From JBBKWJ01 sp037968895 (lineage in GTDB: Bacteria; Actinomycetota; Acidimicrobiia; Acidimicrobiales; SZUA-35), in assembly GCA_037968895.1 (NCBI GenBank), contig JBBKWJ010000211.1, forward strand, positions 1-27,741: a DNA stretch of 27,741 nt. The letters are read 5' to 3'. The translations under genes were made by a program, and so were the position numbers. Every line of letters begins with the position of its first letter. The stretch's first letter is position 1. Of the stretch, positions 1-7,596 are shown one piece after another. A model generated the notes under the pieces. It was not told the origin of the DNA. It ran no database searches and saw nothing but the letters and a program-made list of their open reading frames with translations.

Positions 1-611
1 GCAATGATCGACGCCTGATCTGTACCAGCAAAAACGGAGCCATCACTCCACTCGTCGGCCGCTGCGTCGTAGCGAGCGATGGCCATTTCAGATGGCTCAG
101 TTGGCACTGTTCCGAGCCCCCACACCGCCTCATCGCTGGCGACAAGAGTGGCCAGAAACATGCCATCAACCTCTGGCAGGTCGTTCCACTCGCCGGCGAG
201 AGGATCGATCCGAGTTCCGCTGCCCTTCGCGGCGACGAACAACTCCGTCCCGAAGAATGTGCTGGTAAGGCCGGGGTGGCCCCAGCCGGGAACAGCCATC
301 GCGTTCCACGAGTCAGTGACGGGGTCATACAGCGCACCGTCGCTATACGCATTTCCCCTGTCCAAACTCGAACCAGCCCAGAAGACGACCTGCGATCCGG
401 TCCAAGCTGTCGACGCGAATGCACGGGGAGGAATCGGAGCTTCGGCGATCGGCTCCCATGTACCGAACGACGTCGGCGCGGTTGCCACCACCGGCTCCAC
501 TCGTGTTGCCGTGTCTGTTTGTGAACACGCACTGAGCAGCGCGGCAGCCGCCAAGAAGAACACCGAAGCGGTCGCAGGAAGGTTTCGGCGAGGGGCTTCG
601 GGAACTGGCAT
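1..611 (-). CDS. Kelch-like repeat lipoprotein, 3' end cut by window edge
   Basis: The minus-strand frame is open from an ATG at 609-611 to the window edge, giving about 203 residues without a stop. The N-terminus is a lipoprotein signal: an Arg-containing start, a hydrophobic stretch at about residues 15-26, and a lipobox LLSAC with Cys29 as the lipidated residue. After a short Thr/Val/Pro linker come repeated blocks of the pattern aromatic, YDPVTDSW, then a hydrophobic strand. Related blocks are DPLAGEWNDLP and ARYDAAADEWSDG. These are typical of Kelch/galactose-oxidase-like beta-propellers. The likely role is a membrane-anchored extracytoplasmic propeller that binds protein or carbohydrate; no ligand can be named. 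It lies 48 bp downstream of the NUDIX gene on the same strand and may be the last gene of that operon. I see no strong ribosome binding site at this ATG, so the start is set mainly by the signal peptide. Confidence 0.75.
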   Translation of the reverse strand, partial: MPVPEAPRRNLPATASVFFLAAAALLSACSQTDTATRVEPVVATAPTSFGTWEPIAEAPIPPRAFASTAWTGSQVVFWAGSSLDRGNAYSDGALYDPVTDSWNAMAVPGWGHPGLTSTFFGTELFVAAKGSGTRIDPLAGEWNDLPEVDGMFLATLVASDEAVWGLGTVPTEPSEMAIARYDAAADEWSDGSVFAGTDQASII

Positions 612-659
612 GCAACTACGGTAGCTAACGCATGCGGTGCGGTGCTCGGTCTATTGCCG

Positions 660-1343
660 CTAGCTTCGGGGCGCTCGCCAGACGGGATCTCGGGGGGCAT
701 CGAACTGGGCCGTAAACGGGCGACCCTCGATTGCGTCAAAGGCCAACGCACCCCATCGGTCGAAACTCGCAACAGGGTTCGGCATTTCGTCGCGACCAAA
801 CCAGCCGGCATCGAGGCACTCCTGAGGGTGATGCTGCAACGACCCGCCAGTGGCTCGACAAAGAAACACGATCGAATACAACGGGATGCGACTGAAGCCG
901 AGCCGCAACCCATCGTGGATGGCGAGAGGCTCGATCACCTCGCATTGAATACCCGTCTCCTCTTGCACCTCTTTGACCGCGACTTCGGCTGGTGAATAGC
1001 CAACATCGGCCCACCCAGTCGGGTACAGCCACACACCAGAGTCGGCACGCTGGATCAGCAGGAGGCGTCCGTCGTCATCGCCAACGACGGCGCCAACTGC
1101 AACCTTCGGAGTGACGTAACCCGAGATGCCGGAGCCAACCGTTCGCATCCATTCGCCCCTGAACACGTCGGCGTGGGCCGAGGCTTCGCCCGACCGGGCA
1201 TGGATATCGGCAGCAATGGCAAGAATCTCTTCAAAGCGCTCTCGTTCGTATGGATTCTCGGTGAAACCGAGGCCAGTCCGAGCAACCCCGGAAAGCGCTT
1301 GAGACCATCGAATGAGCTCTTCGTGCCTCACCGGGTCGTTCAT
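660..1343 (-). CDS. NUDIX hydrolase with Nudix_N domain
   Basis: A 227-aa protein. Residues about 8-50 (WSQALSGVARTGLGFTENPYERERFEEI) are the helical N-terminal extension of the Nudix_N family, and about 78-205 form the NUDIX fold. The NUDIX box is at about 110-131, starting GWADVG and ending KEVQEETG. The metal-binding glutamates E125, E128 and E129 are present. Lys124 stands where most members have Arg, and the first half of the box (WADVG) is the shorter form usual in this subfamily. Relatives hydrolyse ADP-ribose or other nucleoside-diphosphate derivatives; the substrate here is unknown. The start ATG overlaps the glnD stop as ATGA, so the two are probably translationally coupled. Confidence 0.85.
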   Translation of the reverse strand: MNDPVRHEELIRWSQALSGVARTGLGFTENPYERERFEEILAIAADIHARSGEASAHADVFRGEWMRTVGSGISGYVTPKVAVGAVVGDDDGRLLLIQRADSGVWLYPTGWADVGYSPAEVAVKEVQEETGIQCEVIEPLAIHDGLRLGFSRIPLYSIVFLCRATGGSLQHHPQECLDAGWFGRDEMPNPVASFDRWGALAFDAIEGRPFTAQFDAPRDPVWRAPRS

Positions 1344-3646
1344 CGGTCGTCCACTCCCATCGCTTCGGTTAAGGCAAGCTCGAGCTCACGGAGCAGTTCG
1401 GGATCATCGAGCTTCTTGCCATCCACATCGGTGATGTAGAAACTGTCGACTGCCTCAGGGCCGAGGGTCTGTACCTTCGCCGTCTTGATGTCGAGCCGAA
1501 GCTCGGCCAGCGCTCTGGTCATCCGATACAGCAAGCCGATCGAGTCGGGAGCATGAACGTCGACGACTGTGGCCGAGTCGGAAATCGAGTTGTCGATAGC
1601 AACGAACCGCCGGGGCGGGGCGGCGGCAAGGCGCCGCTGGTAGCGGGAGTAGTTGCGAGCCCTTTGCGAAATCCGGGCGGTTAAGGCGATGCGCCCATCG
1701 AGAGCTCGATTCGCCAGCTCGATCACGCGATCCCACTCGATCGGCGCTCCCGTTGGCGACTGAACCACAAACTGGTTGACAGCCAACCCATTGTCTGACG
1801 AGTAGGCCATAGCGTCGAGCACCTCGATGCCGTGCATTGCGAGGACGCCAGCGCCCCGAGCAAACAGACCGGGTCCGTCCTTGTCGATGACAGTGAAATA
1901 GGATCCCTTGCCCGTCACACTTCGGGTACCAAGCGCGAGCGTGGCCAGAAGCTCGGGCGTTGGAAAATCGGCAGCAACGATCACTTCGTCACCTTGGAGG
2001 ACACCCGTTGTCCGAGTGACGAGCTCCTCGAGAAGGCCGGCCTTCCAGGTTCCCCATGCCGATGGCCCAGTTGCGATCGAGTCGGCTTCGGTTAGAGCGG
2101 CCAGCAAATCGAGAAACTCGACCGAGTCGACGGCAGCGGCCACGGCCCGAATCGTGCCGAGGTCTGCAAGGTCTCGGCGAGTCGCAACATCGGGCAGCAG
2201 CAAGTGAAGGCGACACAGATCGACGAGCACACCAACCTCGTCGTTGTCGTAGCCCATTCGTTCGGCGATAGCCGCGATGAGCTTCATCCCGACCTCGGTG
2301 TGGTCGCCGGGAAGCCCCTTGCCAATATCGTGCAACAACGCGCCAACGACGAGCAGATCGGGCTGAGTCACTCGATCCGCGAGCTGGGCCGCGTTTGCGG
2401 CCGTCTCGCACAAATGGCGGTCGACTGTAAACGTATGCATCACGTTGCGCTGAGGCCGACACATGACGTGCTCCCACTCGGGCAGAAGCCGGAGCATCAG
2501 ATTGAACTGATCAAGGCTCTCGATGACGCGAATGGCGTTCCTGCCTGACAGCAACATGCTGGCGAACAGATCCCTCGCCTCTTGGGGCCACGGTGTCGGC
2601 ATGTCAGCAGTGCTCGAGGCCAAACGTTCGAGCGAACCTCGCCCGATCGGCATACCAGTCGTCGCCGATGTCTCCGCTACTCGGAGCAGTAGCAGTGGGT
2701 CTTCGTTGACGTCAACGGCGCGCCTTACCTCAATCTGCCCCTCAGCCTCAACAATCTCGGAGGTGAGCACACTAACTGGCCGTGACGTGGTCGAGCGGGC
2801 CCGACGGCGGGCATGTCGCCTCCATGCCTCTTCGGAGAACCACGCGATACGACGAGCCGCCTGCGAGAGTCGCATCATGAGCTCGGTGCCGCCGTCTTCG
2901 CCAAGCGCAGCCGCAACCGGGTCTTGATCATCAAGGGTGAGCACATCGCCCAGGCGGCCAGTTGTTCGGTGCAGCTCGACGCGCGCTTCGATCAGGACCT
3001 CGGCCTGCGGCGCGAGCTCGGTGAGGAAATCGCTGGCGAACCCAGGAGCAGCCCGCTCCGCCCATTCCATCGCGTGAAGATCGCGCAGCCCGCCGTGCCC
3101 TTCTTTTAAGTCGGGCTCGAGCCTGAAGGCTGTATCGCCAAAGGTCTCGCGCCGGTCGCGAACTGAATCGGCGAGCTTGTCAAGCAGCTCATACGCGAGA
3201 TCGTTCCAGGTCTCGGCCACGGCGGTCGTGAACGATAAGACAAGGTCTGGATCGCCAGCAATAAGCCTCGCCGAAAGAAACGCCGTTGCCCTATCAAGTT
3301 CTTCGGCAATGAGCGGACCGGCCTCGTCGACGGTAAGCACTGAATGACCCAGTTTCAGGCCGCGGTCCCAGATTGGATACCACAACGACTCTGCAACCTC
3401 AGCCACATCGCTACGGTTCCGGTGGATGAGCGCGACATCGAGATCGCTGGCCGGCCAGAGCCGACCTCGCCCATACCCGCCGATCGCAACGAGTGCGAGA
3501 TCACTCGGATCTTCGACAACCCGCTCAAATAACTCGGTCAGCCACGCATCGGCCACTGCCGAATGAGCCTCGCAGTAGGCCAGGCCGCGCAGCCGAGGCT
3601 CAACGAACAGGGGTTCACTACGACTAGCCATTGCTGGCACTCCCAA
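1340..3646 (-). CDS. glnD: [Protein-PII] uridylyl/adenylyltransferase GlnD
   Basis: A 768-aa protein with the full GlnD layout. The nucleotidyltransferase motif GGYGRGRLWPASDLD lies at about residues 56-70, with metal-binding D68 and D70. EGHGGLRDLH at about 182-191 matches the GlnD linker signature. An HD phosphohydrolase motif LLHDIGKG has H439 and D440. Two C-terminal ACT domains lie at about 583-650 and 693-765. GlnD adds a nucleotide to PII proteins when glutamine is low and removes it when glutamine is high. In actinobacteria such as Corynebacterium and Streptomyces the known modification is adenylylation of GlnK. It is somewhat shorter than the E. coli protein of 890 aa. No PII or ammonium-transporter gene is in the window. 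It starts 9 bp after the 157-aa unknown gene and overlaps the NUDIX gene by 4 bp. An alternative start is Met6. Confidence 0.95.
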   Translation of the reverse strand: MGVPAMASRSEPLFVEPRLRGLAYCEAHSAVADAWLTELFERVVEDPSDLALVAIGGYGRGRLWPASDLDVALIHRNRSDVAEVAESLWYPIWDRGLKLGHSVLTVDEAGPLIAEELDRATAFLSARLIAGDPDLVLSFTTAVAETWNDLAYELLDKLADSVRDRRETFGDTAFRLEPDLKEGHGGLRDLHAMEWAERAAPGFASDFLTELAPQAEVLIEARVELHRTTGRLGDVLTLDDQDPVAAALGEDGGTELMMRLSQAARRIAWFSEEAWRRHARRRARSTTSRPVSVLTSEIVEAEGQIEVRRAVDVNEDPLLLLRVAETSATTGMPIGRGSLERLASSTADMPTPWPQEARDLFASMLLSGRNAIRVIESLDQFNLMLRLLPEWEHVMCRPQRNVMHTFTVDRHLCETAANAAQLADRVTQPDLLVVGALLHDIGKGLPGDHTEVGMKLIAAIAERMGYDNDEVGVLVDLCRLHLLLPDVATRRDLADLGTIRAVAAAVDSVEFLDLLAALTEADSIATGPSAWGTWKAGLLEELVTRTTGVLQGDEVIVAADFPTPELLATLALGTRSVTGKGSYFTVIDKDGPGLFARGAGVLAMHGIEVLDAMAYSSDNGLAVNQFVVQSPTGAPIEWDRVIELANRALDGRIALTARISQRARNYSRYQRRLAAAPPRRFVAIDNSISDSATVVDVHAPDSIGLLYRMTRALAELRLDIKTAKVQTLGPEAVDSFYITDVDGKKLDDPELLRELELALTEAMGVDDR

Positions 3647-3655
3647 TTCGACGAC

Positions 3656-4129
3656 TCATCGTTGACCCTCTGCCCGCCGCCGAGCGAGATGAATATGCGC
3701 CTTCGCCGCACCCCACTTAATACCTGCTTGCTGTAGATCGTCCGAAAGGTCAGCGTACGACCCAATGGCCAAGTCATATACATCGTCGGGGTAGAGGCGA
3801 ACAGAGTCAGGATCACGACGGGCGGCCGGAACGCCTGCCGCGGCAAGAACGGCTGCGGTGGGTGCGCCAGCTTGGCGGATCACGCTGAGGGGCGTCGTTC
3901 GTTGCCGGTCGATATCGGTCGCGACAAGCTCACTCAACCCAGCGATAACGCTGACTGTTGCGACCGCCGCCGCGTTATTGGCGGATTCTCGATGAGCGTC
4001 AGGGATTGCACCCCCGAAGCGCAGCGTGAGCTGACGTTCAACCCACTGGGCGACCGACGCGCCGGCTGCCGCGACCAACTCGTGGCCGAACGCCACGAAC
4101 ATCGCTTCATCTGAGATTGGTTCACTCAA
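3656..4129 (-). CDS. Conserved-looking hypothetical protein between S1 and glnD genes
   Basis: A 157-aa protein that I do not recognise. It is soluble, Ala-rich and probably mostly helical, with no membrane segment or signal peptide. The C-terminus is basic (HIHLARRRAEGQR). It contains a short motif VRLYPDDVYDLAIGSYADL that looks like a structured core. The chosen start is TTG at 4127-4129, which has an AAGAGG ribosome binding site about 5 nt upstream on the minus strand. The ATG at residue 10 is a second possibility. It sits 33 bp after the S1-domain gene and 9 bp before glnD, so it is probably co-transcribed with both. Tight linkage to glnD makes a role near nitrogen signalling possible, but nothing in the sequence shows one. 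Confidence 0.7.
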   Translation of the reverse strand: MSEPISDEAMFVAFGHELVAAAGASVAQWVERQLTLRFGGAIPDAHRESANNAAAVATVSVIAGLSELVATDIDRQRTTPLSVIRQAGAPTAAVLAAAGVPAARRDPDSVRLYPDDVYDLAIGSYADLSDDLQQAGIKWGAAKAHIHLARRRAEGQR

Positions 4130-4162
4130 GGTGGCCTCTTGCCGGGTGGTCGAGACGAAACG

Positions 4163-5560
4163 CTAGTACTGACTGCTCACAGCCTGACGAATCGAAAGTT
4201 CTATCCGTCGCCGCTTGCGATCAACAGACAGCACCTTAACCCTTACGACTTCACCTGGAGTCACGACTTCTTCGGGCACCGACACGCGATACTCCGACAG
4301 CTCGGTGAGATGGACGAGCCCCTCAATGTCACCGACATCGACAAACGCTCCAAACTCGACGAGTCGAGCGACAGGGCCCTCGATCACCGAACCGACCTCG
4401 ACTGCCAACAGCGGGTCGTCGTCGACTTGGCGGATCGAGAGCGACACCCTCCGCTTCTTAATCTTGACGTCGAGCACTTTGACCTTGACCGTGTCGCCGA
4501 CAGTGACCGCTTCGGCTGGCGATCGCAGCCGCTTCCACGAACACTCTGACAGGTGAACAAGGCCGTTGACACCACCGACATCGACGAAGGCGCCGTAGTT
4601 GGTTAGCGACTTCACCTTTCCTTCCACCACGCTGCCAATCTCAAGGCCAGCGAGTGCATCGTGAGTTGCCTTTCGCTGCTCACGCATCAAAACTGACCGG
4701 CGCGACAGCACAAGGCGCTCCCGACCAGGGTCGACCTCAAGCACCTTCAGTTCCAGTGTCTGGCCCGCGTATTTGGACATATCGGACACCGGGTTTAAAT
4801 CGAGGTGCGAAGCCGGAACGAAGCCACGAACTCCGACGTCGACAACAACACCTTTGCCACTGATTCCGGTCACGATGCCCTCGAGCAACGTGCCTTCGGC
4901 TTTCGCCTCAAGGATCCTGTTCCACTTAATCTGCTTCATGGCCCACGTACGCGACAAGACAACACGATCTTTGGGGTCTTCGCGCCGCAGTTCGGCCCCA
5001 TCGGCCTTGTCGCCAACGGAGAACACGGTGGTCGGGTCGGTGCCTGCCTGGTCAATGTCGCGGCGATAGATAACTGCGGTCCGGCCGTCGCGAAGTGCCA
5101 GCTCAACCTCGTCGGCCGTCACTGAGGTGACCACGCCAGTGACAAGGTTGGCCGTCTCTGCGACTGGGCGCGGATTGTGCGGCACGGCCACGTCGCTCGA
5201 CAAGCTCGTCGCGCCGATGGTTGGCGTTGCGGGGGCCGCCTCTGGCTTGGCTGCCGCTTCAGGCTCGACAGCTGCTTCCGGCTCGACAACTACCTCGGGC
5301 TCGACAGCTGCTTCCGGCGCGGCAACTACCTCGGGCGCAACAACTACCTCGGGCTCGACAGCTGCTTCCGGCGCGGCAACTGCTTCGGGCGCGGCAACTA
5401 CCTCAGGGTCGTCATCAGGAACTGCGACAGCCGCAGCATCAGCGACCTCAGGTTCGGCGGACTGGTCGGGAACGGTGGCGCCAGCATCGGCTGGCGTATC
5501 GCTTGTGTGTTCTGCGTCACTCACAGCAACGAGATTACGCTGTAGAGCGGTCGGACGCAT
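4163..5560 (-). CDS. S1-domain RNA-binding protein (ribosomal protein S1-like)
   Basis: A 465-aa protein with four S1 OB-fold repeats at about residues 138-205, 224-288, 309-377 and 390-460. Repeats 3 and 4 carry the clear S1 signatures (GAFVDVGGVNGLVHLSE and GAFVDVGDIEGLVHLTE). Repeat 1 is degenerate, as in the ribosome-docking repeat of other S1 proteins. The number and order fit actinobacterial ribosomal protein S1 (RpsA), which helps mRNA bind the 30S subunit; whether this is the main rpsA cannot be decided here. Residues about 40-112 are a low-complexity Ala/Pro/Glu/Val spacer encoded by an 18-bp tandem repeat, unusual for S1. The start at 5558-5560 has no strong ribosome binding site; a GTG at residue 13 (VSDAEH) is an alternative. 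hemQ lies 31 bp upstream on the same strand. Confidence 0.85.
   Translation of the reverse strand: MRPTALQRNLVAVSDAEHTSDTPADAGATVPDQSAEPEVADAAAVAVPDDDPEVVAAPEAVAAPEAAVEPEVVVAPEVVAAPEAAVEPEVVVEPEAAVEPEAAAKPEAAPATPTIGATSLSSDVAVPHNPRPVAETANLVTGVVTSVTADEVELALRDGRTAVIYRRDIDQAGTDPTTVFSVGDKADGAELRREDPKDRVVLSRTWAMKQIKWNRILEAKAEGTLLEGIVTGISGKGVVVDVGVRGFVPASHLDLNPVSDMSKYAGQTLELKVLEVDPGRERLVLSRRSVLMREQRKATHDALAGLEIGSVVEGKVKSLTNYGAFVDVGGVNGLVHLSECSWKRLRSPAEAVTVGDTVKVKVLDVKIKKRRVSLSIRQVDDDPLLAVEVGSVIEGPVARLVEFGAFVDVGDIEGLVHLTELSEYRVSVPEEVVTPGEVVRVKVLSVDRKRRRIELSIRQAVSSQY
5262..5405. repeat. Eight-unit 18-bp in-frame tandem repeat inside the S1-like gene
   Basis: Eight consecutive units of exactly 18 bp run from 5262 to 5405. 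Each begins ggctcgac, ggcgcggc or ggcgcaac and ends in ctgcttcc, ctacctcg or a close variant. A ninth, more diverged unit lies just before at 5244-5261. Each unit encodes six residues (EAAVEP or EVVVAP type), so copy-number change keeps the frame. Two or three unit types alternate, suggesting expansion by slippage or unequal exchange of a longer block. Confidence 0.9.
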
Positions 5561-5591
5561 CGCTAAGCCCGAATCTTCGTGTTATCCGGCG

Positions 5592-6278
5592 TTATTCGCT
5601 GACGCCAACCGAGCTCAGCACCTCGCCCGGAGAGGCCACCATCCCTGTATAAAACGGTCCAAACTCGGCATAGCGAGCCGATGCTTCGTCGTATCGCATC
5701 GTGTAGACGACATCTTTCAGGTCGTCAGGTCGGGTGGCGAAGAGCGTGACACCCCACTCAAATTCGTCAAGACCGGTTGAGGCAGTGATGAGTTGGACCA
5801 AGCGCCCTGCGAACTTTCGGCCTGAGGTGCCGTGCTCCATCATGAGCGCCTTTCGATCCTCAAAGGGGAGCGTGAACCAGTTCTCGTTCGTGGTCCGCCG
5901 CTTCGACATTGGGTAGAAGCACCACGACTGCTTGTCGGGAATCGGGAACTTTGGATAGAGCCGTGCGTTCTTCATCTCGTCAGGAATACCAGCGGCGTAC
6001 TCACTAAGTTCGGTGATCGACACGTAGCTATCGACAAGCTCAAGATCAGCAGCGACAAGATCGGTCTGGAACTGACGAAGGCGCCACAGATCGTCACCCA
6101 CAGCCATCACTGCGATGTCGGCCTTATGGCCGAGCATTGAGATTGTGACGATCTGATCGCCCGCAGCCTCGGCCTTTGCGATTGCCGCGAGTACCGCGTC
6201 TCGATCAGTTAACGGAGTGACGACCCAAAACAGGTGGAGAACGCCGACGCCTTCAGTTGGTTGTGCAGGTGAGACCAT
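5592..6278 (-). CDS. hemQ: Coproheme decarboxylase HemQ (chlorite dismutase family)
   Basis: A 228-aa protein of the chlorite-dismutase-like family. It carries the HemQ signature FYPMSKRR with Tyr122, the residue corresponding to the catalytic tyrosine that becomes a radical. MMEHGTSGR contains His149, the proximal haem ligand. The N-terminal half has the ferredoxin-like segment MLGHKADIAVMAVGDDLWRL. True chlorite dismutases have an active-site Arg and lack the YPMSKRR motif, so HemQ is the better call. The enzyme decarboxylates coproheme to haem b in the coproporphyrin-dependent pathway used by Actinobacteria and Firmicutes. No other haem gene is in the window. fdhD lies 33 bp upstream and the S1-like gene downstream on the same strand. 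The start is ATG at 6276-6278 with a weak ribosome binding site. Confidence 0.92.
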   Translation of the reverse strand: MVSPAQPTEGVGVLHLFWVVTPLTDRDAVLAAIAKAEAAGDQIVTISMLGHKADIAVMAVGDDLWRLRQFQTDLVAADLELVDSYVSITELSEYAAGIPDEMKNARLYPKFPIPDKQSWCFYPMSKRRTTNENWFTLPFEDRKALMMEHGTSGRKFAGRLVQLITASTGLDEFEWGVTLFATRPDDLKDVVYTMRYDEASARYAEFGPFYTGMVASPGEVLSSVGVSE

Positions 6279-6311
6279 CGGGCCAGTGTAGAGACCCGAG
6301 CAGACCTCTTG

Positions 6312-7103
6312 TTATTCAGGGAAATAGACCGTCGCTGAGTCATCCCTAGCAAAGCCAATAAGCGTCAGTCCGGCTCGCCGAGCCGTATTGACAGCGAGAG
6401 TCGACGGACCGGAAACGGCCACTAATGCGGTGAACCCGGCGCTCCAGGCTTTCTGAACCATCTCGAACGAGGCTCGACCGGTAACGAACAGCGCGAGATC
6501 AGTAGCTGGAAGCTTCGATGCGAGCAAGAGATGGCCGGTCACCTTGTCGACCGCATTATGGCGGCCGATGTCTTCGCGCACCACAAGCACATTGCCGTCA
6601 CGGTCAATCGCTGCTGCGGCATGGCTCGAGCCGGTCGCATCAAACAACGCTTGAGCCGGCCGCACCGCTTGCGAGACTTCCATCAGCCTTGCCACCGACC
6701 ACGGCTTGTAGTCGCCCAATACCAAAAGCCTGCTCGTGAGCTGATCAATTGCGTCGCTGCCACAAATACCGCACGACGAGGTCGTTGAGCCGAGCCGGGG
6801 AACGACCTCGACCTCGTGGGGGGTTTCCACGCTGACGACATTGAATTCTGACTCGAGGGCCGAGCCGGTCCCGCAGTACCTAATCCCCGATACGCCAGTA
6901 GCAGTCGTCGCGTACCCCTCAGACAACACAAATCCAGCGGCTAGCTCGAAGTCGTGCCCTGGCGTTCGCATCGTGGTTGCGACAAGAGTGTCGCCGACGC
7001 GAATCGAAAGTGGTTCCTCGACCAACAGCACATCAGGCCTGCGGGTCGTCGTGTTATCAATAACACGCCGGCTAAGTACTTTCTCACTTCGGGAGCGGGA
7101 CAC
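6312..7103 (-). CDS. fdhD: Formate dehydrogenase accessory sulfurtransferase FdhD
   Basis: A 263-aa FdhD family protein. It transfers sulfur from a cysteine desulfurase to the molybdenum or tungsten bis-MGD cofactor of formate dehydrogenases. SSCGICGSDAI contains the CxxC pair Cys111 and Cys114 that carries the persulfide. EDIGRHNAVDKV at about 177-188 and the GHDFELAAGF segment are family hallmarks. The start used is GTG at 7101-7103. It is the first gene of the minus-strand run. No formate dehydrogenase structural gene is present, so its client enzyme must be encoded elsewhere. The 210 bp upstream to the 50-aa gene form a divergent intergenic region. Confidence 0.93.
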   Translation of the reverse strand: MSRSRSEKVLSRRVIDNTTTRRPDVLLVEEPLSIRVGDTLVATTMRTPGHDFELAAGFVLSEGYATTATGVSGIRYCGTGSALESEFNVVSVETPHEVEVVPRLGSTTSSCGICGSDAIDQLTSRLLVLGDYKPWSVARLMEVSQAVRPAQALFDATGSSHAAAAIDRDGNVLVVREDIGRHNAVDKVTGHLLLASKLPATDLALFVTGRASFEMVQKAWSAGFTALVAVSGPSTLAVNTARRAGLTLIGFARDDSATVYFPE

Positions 7104-7248
7104 GACAGAAGTCTAACGCCGCCGCTCGCTTCGCTCGCTAACGGCCTTTTTGCTGGCGCAAAAACGCCCAGCCGGTCGATTGAGGTGTCACCCGACACAC
7201 TTGGTTGGCGCAATCACGTAAAACATGGGGTATTCGCGCATCACTCTA

Positions 7249-7277
7249 TTGACTTCCCCCTCACCGAGACCGATGAT
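7249..7277 (+). promoter_or_regulatory. Probable sigma70-type promoter of the 50-aa gene
   Basis: TTGACT at 7249-7254 matches five of six bases of the -35 consensus. A 17-bp spacer leads to GATGAT at 7272-7277, four of six for -10. The predicted transcript would start near 7284, about 30 nt before the ATG, leaving room for the AGGAGG site at 7301-7306. This is inferred from pattern only. Confidence 0.5.
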
Positions 7278-7313
7278 CAAAATATCCCCTACACCGAAAA
7301 AGGAGGGCTGGCC

Positions 7314-7466
7314 ATGACCAACTCTTTCAACTCACGACCAACTACTGGCGCCCTCGACACGCTGCGCCAGGCAACAGGGCCTGGCTACCAGGCCGCCTTC
7401 AACGGACACCTGTTGAACTTCGCCTATGGCAAGCAGCGCCAGGGTGGTCCACACGTCAAGTTCTAG
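7314..7466 (+). CDS. Free-standing 50-aa protein of unknown function
   Basis: An ATG at 7314-7316 opens a 50-codon frame ending in TAG. A near-perfect ribosome binding site, AGGAGGG at 7301-7307, lies 7 nt upstream, stronger than that of most genes here. The peptide starts MTNSFNSRPTTGALDTLR, continues QATGPGYQAAFNGHLL, and ends NFAYGKQRQGGPHVKF. It is hydrophilic, slightly basic and Gly/Gln/Asn-rich, with no transmembrane segment, signal peptide or cysteine. A promoter-like pair lies just upstream and a strong terminator 70 bp downstream, so it looks like a complete one-gene unit. I do not recognise the family. It could be a small regulator, a ribosome- or RNA-associated peptide, or a ribosomally made precursor peptide. 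The longer frame reading from 6954 is not supported because it runs through fdhD. Confidence 0.65.
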   Translation: MTNSFNSRPTTGALDTLRQATGPGYQAAFNGHLLNFAYGKQRQGGPHVKF

Positions 7467-7536
7467 CATCTAGCAATCGTCGACAGAACGCAGTTTCGAA
7501 CGACGTGACGCACGAAAAATAGACGCTCTAAAACTA

Positions 7537-7579
7537 AAAGCGCCCGGGTACGAAGCAGCAACTTCGTCCCGGGCGCTTT
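7537..7579. terminator. Bidirectional intrinsic terminator between the 50-aa gene and groEL
   Basis: The left arm 7537-7555 (AAAGCGCCCGGG then TACGAAG) pairs with the right arm 7562-7579 (CTTCGTCCCGGGCGCTTT) with a single bulged T and a 6-nt loop. GTTTT follows on the plus strand. On the minus strand the stem is followed by a T-rich run (TAGTTTTAG). It sits between two converging genes and can end both transcripts. Confidence 0.9.
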
Positions 7580-7596
7580 CGTTTTACCGATCTGCG

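Noticed and set aside
5262..5405. Possible CRISPR-like array
   Set aside because: The 18-bp units have no spacers and lie in frame inside a gene; it is a protein-coding minisatellite.
7110..7170. Terminator or regulatory hairpin with GCTGG...CCAGC upstream of the 50-aa gene
   Set aside because: Short stem with a bulge and no T-run on the proper side; too weak to call.
6954..7466. 170-aa plus-strand frame ending with the 50-aa gene
   Set aside because: Its first half runs antisense through fdhD and a non-coding divergent region; only the ATG at 7314 has a ribosome binding site.
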